Position numbers and translations under genes: made by a program | The notes under the pieces: generated by a model | The model's database searches: none | What the model was told of the DNA's origin: nothing | What the model saw: the letters and a program-made list of their open reading frames with translations, nothing else | From: Channallabes apus | Taxonomy: Eukaryota > Chordata > Actinopteri > Siluriformes > Clariidae | Length of the DNA stretch: 64,000 bases | Reading direction: 5' to 3' | Assembly: GCA_030522415.1 (NCBI GenBank) | Contig: CM060107.1 | Coordinates: 54,089,104-54,153,103 of the forward strand | In this document: one piece after another, positions 1-8,839 of the stretch | Position numbering within the stretch: the first letter of the stretch is position 1 | How the letters are laid out: the number at the start of each line of letters is the position of its first letter

Positions 1-235
1 TAAGGACCATGGTGTACCTGTGTTTGATTAGCCCGATCAACTCTATAGAGAATCAAGGGACTATTATAAAAATGAACGTGACCCAACAATGCAAACGAAC
101 TAAATGCTTTCAGAGTAACCTGGGCTTCCATACAGTAACACCTCAGCAGTGCCACATACTGATCACCTTCATGCCACGCCTCATTACTGCAGTAATTCAT
201 GTACTGAGTACTGTACATGTTCATACTGTTCAGTG
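1..235 (+). mobile_element. Tc1/mariner transposase C-terminal relic (TRIM copy 1 intron)
   Basis: Decayed fragment matching the better preserved relic at 41380-41600, which still encodes the DLNPIENLW motif around the last catalytic acidic residue of a Tc1/mariner transposase. It lies downstream of the TRIM first exon, in the same relative place as in the second TRIM gene, so it predates their duplication. Too decayed to code. Confidence 0.5.
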
Positions 236-666
236 CTCCAACATTTCTGTGTTTAAAATCTTTTCTTTTTTTTCATTGATCATAAGTAATATTCTAATTT
301 TCTAATGTACAGAGTTTTTGGTTTTCATTAGCTGTAAGCCGTAATCATTAAAATTAAAAGAAACAAACATTTGAAATATATCAGTCTGTGTGTAATCAAT
401 TTTTTTAATATATGAGTTTCACTTTTAAAACTGAATTACTGAAATAAATCACCTTTTTGCTGATATTCTAATTTACTGAGATGTGTGTTTGTGAATTCAT
501 GTATATCACAAACATTATCTAGCCAAAAAGTCACACATTCTACTATTTCATATTTTATATATTAATAGTAATATCACTTTTATGAGTAACTAACAACACT
601 GTGCACATGTTACTAGATATAAACTATAATTAAGAACCTCATCCTGGAAATCTTTCTCATTCTCAC

Positions 667-1272
667 CTGTTTCTCAGCTCTTTCTGCTGCGGCTGTGACG
701 GTGTCGTGTCCTCTGTGATTATCCATCGTACACAAATAACAGATGCAGGTTTGATCAGTACGACAGTAGATCTCAATCAGCTTGTTATGTTCAGAGCAGA
801 TCTTCTCTTGGAGTTTTGCTGAAGCTTCAATTACTGTGTGTTTTTTCAAAGCAGGAACTTCATAATGAGGTTTCCGATGAGTTTCACAAAATGAAGCTAA
901 ACACGTCAGACAGGACTTGACAGCTTTGTGTTTTCTCCCGGTGCAGAAATCACACTCCACGTCTCCAGGTCCAGTGTAACAGTGAGCAGGAGAAGCAGCT
1001 TGGACTTCAGACTTCTTCTTCTTCAGTTTCTCCACCACTTCAGCCAGCATGTTGTTTCTGCGTAGAACAGGCCTTGGAGTGAAAGTGTCTCTGCACTGAG
1101 GACAGCTGTAGACGCCCTTCTGATCCTCCTGATCCCAGCGGCCATTAATACACACCTTACAGAAACTGTGACCACAGGGGAGAGTCACCGGATCCTTCAG
1201 GAGATCCAGACACACTGGACAGATGAACTGATCCACTGAAAACTGATCTACTGAAATACTGGCCTCAGCCAT
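667..1272 (-). CDS. TRIM family E3 ubiquitin ligase, first coding exon (copy 1, partial gene)
   Basis: The exon encodes 202 residues and ends at a clear donor (CAG|GTGAG, exon end 667), so the rest of the gene lies off the left edge. A C3HC4 RING is complete: C18, C21, C33, H35, C38, C41, C57, C60. Two B-box zinc regions follow, the second with the CSEH...C..D....C..C....H..H pattern of B-box 2. RING binds the E2 enzyme; fish TRIMs of this finTRIM/TRIM16/TRIM25-like type act as cytosolic ubiquitin ligases, often in antiviral immunity (family knowledge). By eye it differs from the first exon of the gene at 37589-42486 by 16 substitutions and one residue indel. The ATG starts MAEASIS, usual for the group. 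Whether it is functional cannot be judged without the missing exons. Confidence 0.85.
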
Positions 1273-1288
1273 TTTCCCGCACTAACAC

Positions 1289-1292
<4 letters not shown>

Positions 1293-1324
<32 letters not shown>
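1293..1324. repeat. (GA)n microsatellite just upstream of TRIM copy 1 start
   Basis: On the gene strand this is a CT tract that ends about 20 bases before the ATG. A matching tract sits before TRIM copy 2 (42501-42528), where it runs into TTCAG and could be the polypyrimidine tract of a 3' splice site joining a noncoding exon. Confidence 0.8.
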
Positions 1325-1326
<2 letters not shown>

Positions 1327-1328
1327 TG

Positions 1329-1343
1329 AGTTTCGTTTTTTTC
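1329..1343 (-). promoter_or_regulatory. ISRE-like site upstream of TRIM copy 1
   Basis: The plus strand reads AGTTTCGTTTTTTTC. The interferon-stimulated response element consensus is AGTTTCNNTTTCNY, so one core base differs. Fish TRIMs of this type are commonly interferon-inducible (family knowledge), which makes the site plausible. The aligned position in copy 2 (about 42528-42552) is degraded. Confidence 0.35.
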
Positions 1344-1452
1344 TTTGACAAGAACTTCCTGGTTCTCTGTGTGTGTGTGTGAGAGAGAGTGTGAGAGGAG
1401 GAGCTAAAATAGAGAGTGGTTATGAATGCTCCTCTGTTAAACTGTTTCATCA

Positions 1453-3010
1453 CACTTTAGTCCATGGAAATGTAGAGATGTAATTTTTTTCCCGTATCTA
1501 CAAACAGATGAAGTCATTATTTGGCCTTGATAATAAATACATTTAAAACTTTTATTTATGTTTATTTTTATATTCATACTTTTCTATTATTTACTACTTT
1601 ATGTAATGTAAATGCTTCAATGTGGTGTGTATGTGAAACCCATAAAATAATGTATAGTGCACAAAATGCTTTGGTCAAATGTATTTAATTTTTTAAAAAA
1701 GAGAGAAAAAAATACTTACAGTATAGTCTTTGAAACATTTTCAAATGCTTGTTTCACATTCACATAATATTAACATTATTAAAATAATGTTAAAATATAA
1801 TTAATTCTGTTAAGAATGTAAATAGTGATTAATAACTGTATTATTATTATGACTATATTTATTGTCTGTCACTGTTTAACTGTAGTGAAGCACTTTGAGC
1901 TCCATATTCTGTCTGAATAGAGTTATTCTAATGATTGTAGGTAAATAGACAGAGACAGATTGAGTCAGTAGTTTATCAGTACTGTGTTTAATGTGACGCA
2001 TCACTCCAGAGTTCTCCACAGTTTTCTGTACTTCACTTTACTTAAGAATTGAGGATTTTCACTTTTTTTTTGTCTAATTGACTTCCAGCTAGACTTTGTC
2101 TAAGTATTCCAGCTACTGATAAAAAAAAAAAAAAACACTTAATTTTATAATGTGACCCTATGTTGGTATGATTAAGATAAAGGGACAATCACACAAGCAA
2201 TATTTTTATGTGGGGATCTTTTATTCCTGACAAAGAAAATACAGCATTAAATATATTAGCCTTAAGAGCTCTTAGCAATAAACAAATAAACATCAACAAA
2301 ATAAACACCCAGTAAAAATCAATAAAATAAATCAAAAACACCCATTGTGTGTATACAGTTTACTTTTCAAACCTCTGAGCTTATGGCAAAATTTCCCCAA
2401 AAGAATTGAATCCTCTAAAGAAAACAACAATTAGGATGTTTACAAACACACACACACACACGTCACATTGTACATCACACTGATTATGTACACATGAAAA
2501 TATGATTATTAACTAAAAAACATTTACATTAACAATGGCATTAAGTAAAAATAAAACAAACTTAAAATCATCCTTGTACCACAGAAATACATGGAACTTT
2601 TCCAGAACCTTCTACATACAATATTAACTGACATCAGCCTTTTGGTTCTGTTAATAAGACATCCAGGACATGTAGCGCATTTTATAACCATATATTAAAT
2701 ACACTTTAACACAGGTCTCCTACACAAAGCACCTGCTCACAATATCCAAACACTCTAACTTATTTTTTTAGTTTTGCCGTTTAATCTTTAGGCGCGAAGT
2801 TTCTCCTGCTTCTTGGCTTTTCACAGCATTTCCTGCGTCTCTGCCACGCATGCGCACAACACGCAATGAGTCACGTAACCGTCTTAAAGGGGCAGCGTCC
2901 TATAAAAAAAGGCATTCAATTAACTTACACAAGCCTATATCACAGGGGTTTCCCTTTAGCTTTCACATTTCTGTCCAAACCACCTGTTTACATATATATT
3001 TTATAATGCT
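1453..3010. other. TRIM copy 1 upstream flank; no gene seen
   Basis: AT-rich DNA. About 1560-1940 aligns by eye with two blocks flanking the RTE insertion upstream of TRIM copy 2 (42540-42650 and 44470-44760), marking the duplicated unit. The remainder to 3010 holds a short CA run near 2450 and no recognised element. Confidence 0.5.
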
Positions 3011-3067
3011 AATGGTTTATATATTCAATTCAATTTTATTTGTATAGCGCTTTTAACAATTGACATT

Positions 3068-3827
3068 GGCTACGTTTACACTGCCAGGTAAATGTGACCC
3101 AATTCCGATTTTTTGCTCATATGTGACACATATCGGATATGTTCTATGTCCGTGTAAACAGGAAAAAAACACATGCATTCCGATATTTAGAGATCGGTTT
3201 CAGGCCTCCTTCATATGTGGAAATAAATCGAATATAAATCAGATATGTGCTAATGTGATTGTCGTGAAAACAGGCAGATCGGATTTCCTGAGGCATTGTG
3301 TTCTGTACGTCATTAAAACTGCGACTTCTTTGCGGTTTAATGACGTAATGTTATTCTCCGGTGGAAGTGCGTGTTGAATTACAACATCGCAGGTGACATG
3401 GAAAAGGAAAAGAACAACGCCCCCCCCCTCCCTCCCCCCCCCCCCTCCAACACACACACGCCTTGTGTTAATGCTTATTTGGGCTAAATAACATTCAATC
3501 AGTATTTGGGGAATGAAACATATGCGCAGGCTGCAATTATGCCGTTTTTATCCTTCATCCGTTTTAAAACCATGGTGACGTTTCGCGAACTTTGCATATA
3601 TAGCAGAGATAGCGTTAAGCATATTTCACCTTCATCTATCTTGGCTACTGTGCAGAGCAAGAACCTCCCTTTAAGTATGCGCGATGTTTCAGATGGTATG
3701 GCAAGTGTAAACACGTGAATCGGATATGAGTCATAGTGGAAATAACGTGTAAACAGACGGTCAAAAATATCAGATATAGGCAACAAATCCGAATTAAGCA
3801 TCGAGACCTGGCAGTGTAAACGTAGCC
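3068..3827. mobile_element. MITE with perfect 21-bp terminal inverted repeats
   Basis: Both ends carry the inverted repeat beginning GGCTACGTTTACACTGCCAG (3068-3088 and 3807-3827, perfect over 21 bp). It splits the LINE-A 3' tail between TGACATT and GTCTCAAAAC. No coding capacity; a poly-C run lies near 3420-3446. The bases flanking the two ends (ATT, TAA) are not a clean target duplication, so the superfamily is left open; a PIF/Harbinger-like origin is one possibility. Confidence 0.75.
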
Positions 3828-4781
3828 TAAGTCTCAAAACAGCTTTACACAATCAAAAGAAATATTTAAATTTGTATGGAATGTGAATGTGTATGAATCA
3901 AAATGTTCAGATAGTCCCTGGTGAGCAAGCCGAGGGCGAAAGTGGCAAGGAAAAACTCCCTGAGATGGTAATAGGAAGAAACCTTGAGAGGAACCAGACT
4001 CAACAGGGAACCCATCCTCATCTGGGTGAAACAGATAGCAGGAAATGATCTGCATTTATACAGTGTGTTAGGTGGCAGCCAGTTCAGCTATAATAGTTTA
4101 TGTTAATTGATGTTAAAATGGAGTCCAGTAGTTATTGGAGACTCAGATAGACTTGTAGAAAGTTCCAGTCCTGAACTATCGAATTGTCAAGTCCTCAGAG
4201 AAACAGCTGACAACACCAGTCGAGGCCAGAACCGTCTTCTAAGAAGATGGAAGCATCCAGACGCATCCCAAAGAGACACACGGGGCATCCATGCGACGAG
4301 ACCTCCAACCAGAAACGGGGCACCAGGATGGATCAGACAGGTCCGAAGGGCAGAGGGAGTCTGGATCACTGGCAGCTCAGGAATGACATGTGTAGCTCGA
4401 CAGAGAGAGAGAGAGATAGAGTGAAAGGGGGAGACAGGGGGAGAGAGGAAAGAGAAAGAGGGGGAGGAAGAGAAGAGGAGGAGAGATGGCAATTAGGTAT
4501 GGTCACAGTCACATAATGTATAATGTGAATGTATATTTACTGTAGAGTGCAAGCAGGGACTCCGGCAGGACTAACTATGACAGCATAACTAAAAGGGAGA
4601 GCCAGAAGGAAACACAAACATGAGGGCTCCCTGAGATGTAAAGCAAACAATCACCTCACCGTCAACAAACCTGAGTGATCAAATGAGAGTGAGGAAGACA
4701 GCATCTAAACATACCAGTTCACCATAATACTCTACGTCCATGAGTCCCCCAGATCTGCTCCTTTACCTATGGCAAATCTAT

Positions 4782-7028
4782 TTATAAAAATGCTTGGCTA
4801 AATAAATAGGTTTTTAGCCTAGACTTAAACACTGAGACTGTGTCTGAGTCCAGAATACTATTTGGAAGACTATTCCATAATTTTGGGGCTTTGTAAGAAA
4901 AAGCTCTGCCCCCAGCTGTAGTTTTCATAATACGCGGTACTGACAAGCAGCCTGCATCCTTTGATCGAGGTAGGCATGGCGGATCGTAAGACACTAGCAG
5001 TTCACTCAGATACTGCGGCGCGAGACCATTTAATGCTTTATATGTCAAGAATAGTATTTTAAAGTCAATGCGAAATTTCACAGGGAGCCAATGTAGTGAA
5101 GATAGGATAGGGGTGATGAGCTCATATCTTCTGGTTCTAGTGAGGACTCTCGCTGCTGCATTCTGGACTAGCTGAAGCTTGTTTGTGCACCTAACAGAAC
5201 AACCAGACAGTAAGGCATTACAATAGTCCAACCTAGAGGCGATAAAAGCATGAACTAGTTTTTCTGCATCGTTTAGCGACAATATATTTCTTATCTTGGC
5301 AATATTTCTGAGGTGAAAGAATGCTATCCTGGTGATATTATGTACATGAACTTCAAATGAAAGGCTGGAATCTATAATCACGCCGAGGTCTTTTACTGTT
5401 GCACTTGATGGAACAGAAAGGCCATCTAAAGTTACGGTGTGATCTAAGATTTTACTTCTAGCTGTATGCGGTCCTATGACTAGAACTTCTGTCTTATCCG
5501 GATTAAGCAGAAGGAAGTTAATTAGCATCCAATTTCTTATGTCCTGCACACATTGCTCAACTTTAGTAAGATGGTTTTTCTCATCAGGTTTTGTTGAGAC
5601 GTATAGCTGTGTGTCGTCAGCATAACAATGAAAACTAATACCATGCTTACGGATTATGTTGGCCAGAGGAAGCATGTAAAGGGGAAAAAAGCAGTGGGCC
5701 TAAAACTGAACCCTGCGGAATGCCAAACTCCAGTAGAGAACATGCAGAATAATCACCATTTAAGTCTACATACTGATAACGATCGGTCAAATAGGATCTG
5801 AGCCAGGAGAAGGCTGTACCCTTAATTCCTACTACATTTTCTCATCTGTGAAGAAGAATGGCATGATCAATGGTGTCAAAAGCTGCACTGAGGTCGAGTA
5901 ATACAAGCATAGTTACACAACCCTGATCAGAGGCCAATAGGAGGTCATTTACTACTTTAACGAGTGCTGTTTCTGTGCTGTGATGAGGTCTAAATCCTGA
6001 CTGATACAGTTCATCCGAAGTACTTAATCCGAAAAATATTATTAAGTCTAAAGTGTGACCTGCTTTATGAGTGGGTCCTACTACACACTGATTTACGCCT
6101 ACGGAGTCCAGTATGGACATAAATGCTGTTCTCAGAGGGTCTTCTGTATTCTCAAAATGAATGTTAAAATCTCCGGCAATTAACGCTTTGTCTACAGAAA
6201 CGACTAGGTTTGAGATGAAATCTGCAAATTCACTAAGAAATTCAGAATAAACCCCTGGAGGTCTGTAAATTATAATTAGTGGAATCGACTGAGCTGACTT
6301 AATATACTTAAATACACTTATGTTACTATAAAGAATTTCAAATGAATTAAATTTGTGTCCATGTTTTTGTACGGTAGACAGATTATTATCATTTTAAATA
6401 ACTGCGACGCCTCCCCCTCTACCAGTTAGCCGAGGCTGGTGTATGTAGCTGTATCCAGGAGGACTAGCTTCATTTAGAGCTACATACTCATATGTATGGG
6501 GCCAGGGGTAGCTCAGTGGTTAAGGCATTGGACTACGGTTCGGAAGATCCCAGGTTCAAACCCCACAACCACCAAGTTGCCACTGTTGGGCCCTTGAGCA
6601 AGGCCCTTAACCCTCAACTGCTCAGATGTGTAATGTGATAAAAATGTAAGTCGCTCTGGATAAGAGCGTCTGCCAAATGCCTAAATGTACTCGTCCTGTT
6701 TAACCCATGTTTCAGTTAAACAGAATATATCAAATGCCTGATCTTTGATAATTTCTTTAACAATAACCGCTTTTGATGCGAGAGATCTAATATTTAACAA
6801 TCTTAGCTTCAGATCAGAGGTGCCGGCTGCGCATTCAGTATGATCGGAGTTTGTGGTCTTTATGTTAATTAGATTATTGAAACAGACTTTCTGAGTCTTT
6901 CTACATTTTTGCTTAGCTCGGGGAACAGACACAGTCTCAATATGGTGAACCCTGAATGACGACTCTATGCAGCTAGCAGACGGTTGGTTTAGCCTGTCTG
7001 CTCCCTGGCCTGGGCTCTGGATTGTCAT
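4782..7028 (-). pseudogene. LINE-A ORF2 (endonuclease + reverse transcriptase), broken
   Basis: Pieces in order on the minus strand: apurinic-type endonuclease start (6681-7028, with LLNIRSLASKA and FCLTETWVK), endonuclease end joined directly to RT fingers (5842-6120, with [16 protein letters not shown] and [13 protein letters not shown]), then RT palm and thumb (4782-5675, with [22 protein letters not shown] and LHWLPVKFRI). The join [13 protein letters not shown] lies in one reading frame, so the linker between endonuclease and RT is missing. A SINE (6490-6687) and frameshifts separate the pieces. The YADD catalytic motif is intact but the protein cannot be made whole. Confidence 0.85.
6490..6687 (+). 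mobile_element. tRNA-derived SINE with LINE-B-type tail
   Basis: The tRNA-like head (GGGGTAGCTCAGTGG A-box region, GGTTCAAACCC B-box) is followed by a body and a tail (6646-6687) that matches the 3' end of LINE-B at 52614-52671 with one mismatch. It is flanked by TACTC (6485-6489 and 6688-6692), a short target duplication, and interrupts the LINE-A endonuclease. It is a SINE, not a working tRNA gene. Confidence 0.85.
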
Positions 7029-7904
7029 TGATTAACTAGACCTCTACTGAGACTATGAGCTATACTACAGGAAATGAGAGCAGCACCTTCCCAAGTGGGA
7101 TGGACACCGTCCCGCCCTAACAGGCCAGCTTTGCCCTCAAAGGTCTTCCAATTATCTATGTAGCCCACATTATTTTTGGAGCACCACCTGGACATCCAGC
7201 GGTTCAGCGACCATAACCTGCTGTAAGCTATGTCGCCACGTCTCATTGGGATGGGACCAGAGCATACTACTTCATCGGACATCGCCTTCGCTAATTTTAA
7301 CACCTCTGTAAAGTTACTCTTACTAACCTCTGACCGACGAAGGCGTACATCATTAGCTCCAGCATGTACCACTATCTTAGAGAACCTGTGCTGTCCTAGA
7401 GCCCTAAGATTACCTGCTATGTCCGGTGCTGTGGATCCCGGGATACACCTAACCACTGCCGCTGGCACCCCTAAAGGTCTAGCTAATTTCACGTGCCTCA
7501 GTATAGAGTCTCCTATAACCAGAGCTGTTTCAGGTTTCTCAGTGGGTGCATCACTGAGGAGAGCAAACCTGTTGGACACGTGAAGCGCAGAGGAGGTGTG
7601 CTCCGGTTAGCTTTGGCTGAACGAGTATGCCGCCAAGTCGTCACCCACTCGCCCCGCTGTGAGGGCTCTAATGCCGGAGTCGGGGGCTGTTTATCTCCGC
7701 CTGTGGCACCCAGACTGTCCGCTATGGGAGTAACGCTGCTCTCACACTCTCTAAAGTCTGGATGCGCTCCTCTAACGCTGATATCTTCTCCGTCAGAGTG
7801 CTCACTAACACACACCTATCACAATTAAAATGATCACTAATGACGGAGGAAGAATGTCTAAACATCCTGCACTCTACACACTGAACGACCTGAATGGTAG
7901 ACAT
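7025..7904 (-). pseudogene. LINE-A ORF1: zinc/coiled-coil start plus SGNH esterase domain
   Basis: The start at 7904 encodes a CxxC...CxxC zinc-like motif (CVEC, CDRC) and a short heptad-like stretch. After frame changes, 7025-7579 encodes an SGNH/GDSL esterase: VIGDSILR (nucleophile Ser), GANDVR (block III) and DGVHPTWEG (catalytic Asp-His block). ORF1 proteins with this esterase occur in fish L2/CR1 LINEs and are thought to act in retrotransposon RNP assembly or membrane contact. The esterase half is open, but the N-terminal half is shifted out of frame, so ORF1 is broken. Confidence 0.8.
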
Positions 7905-8319
7905 TATAACGGACCTCTCTGTCGGAGTTTAGTTGTTTGGAGATGAAATCCGTTTGTTGTTCTTAGACGAGGAAACTCGTGCGTTCTCCAAAAATTGCAG
8001 GAAAAAAAGGCGAAGCCGAATAGTATGGAGATGTAAAAGCTAGTTGCTATTAATATATACAGTAATAATGTTAGTCATGACCCTTGCTCCTTGTATTCTT
8101 GCATCTGTTATAAATTTGTCAAAACACTGCCAGGCCCACACTGATTCCAAACTTTACTTCAAAACTGTTAGTATCATGTCATACGTTGATGTGTGTGCTA
8201 ATGTGTTAAAGCGCCTTCTAATGGTGGCACCCTGCAAATGAATAAATGGGGACTTAATGGGCGGAGTTTACTATCAAATCTAGACACGCCTTTCTGCGAA
8301 TAGGAGAAGGAGGGGCTGA

Positions 8320-8605
8320 TGGTAAGTGTCTGTATGGAGCGATATCGCGGACAATATTCAAATGCAATTGCAAATTGCATTTGCAATTGCGTTTCCCATA
8401 TGTGGACGCACCATGAGTGCCATAATTCAAATGCAACTGCAAACTTTGCATTACCGTTCACGAATGCGCACTGACTGCCAAATTTCATATGAAAAAGAAA
8501 AGTCCATTTGCATTTGCCATGTCTTAGATGTCATGAACCTGTCATATTTAAATAGCAAAATCAATTACCACATTTGCTTTTTCACTTTCTCTGAGTCGTG
8601 CATCA
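8320..8605 (+). repeat. Octamer-rich dispersed module, copy A
   Basis: It starts near a GCGATATCGC palindrome and is packed with TTTGCAATTGC and ATTTGCAT-type words, ending near TTTTTCACTTTCTCTG. A second copy lies at 24905-25165 in inverse orientation. ATTTGCAT is the POU octamer. It sits directly upstream of the HECT-like exons and may be their old promoter (inference). Family not recognised. Confidence 0.6.
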
Positions 8606-8839
8606 AGCTGGTTGTAAACTGGTGTGTTATATATGTATGGTTATTTAAATTATTGCAAAATATTTACTGTGTTAAAATATTAATGTTGTTTTCTTGCTTT
8701 AAAATGTTTCCAAGGTGAACATAGTGAAGAGAGAAGGTTGTTTGCCCCATATGCACGTTTTCAGAGTGGGGTTACGGAAGAGATCATGCAGTTCAGCTGT
8801 GTCAGCAAAGAAATCGAAGACCATAACATATACCCACAG

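Larger units (their letters stand above)
3012..8040 (-). mobile_element. LINE-A: near-full-length L2/CR1-type non-LTR retrotransposon, inactive
   Basis: Minus-strand element with 5' end near 8040, ORF1 (esterase), ORF2 (endonuclease, reverse transcriptase) and a long 3' UTR ending in AAAGCGCTATACAAATAAAA near 3012. The same 3' end recurs at 15045, 16097, 50708 and 54625. ORF2 carries frameshifts and an internal deletion, a SINE interrupts the endonuclease, and a 760-bp MITE sits in the 3' tail. An esterase ORF1 is typical of fish L2/CR1 LINEs (known). Clade is assigned by motif only. Confidence 0.85.

Noticed and set aside
3239..3852. ORFs inside the 760-bp MITE
   Set aside because: Non-autonomous element; translations show no domain and overlap on both strands.
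4187..4516. ORFs in the GA/CT-rich LINE-A 3' UTR (also near 51172 and 54676)
   Set aside because: They recur in every LINE-A UTR copy in both strands and have no protein features.
6500..6560. Possible tRNA gene
   Set aside because: A/B boxes belong to a SINE with a LINE tail and target duplications.
7230..7828. Plus-strand ORFs opposite the LINE-A esterase
   Set aside because: Antisense shadows; the minus strand shows esterase motifs in order.
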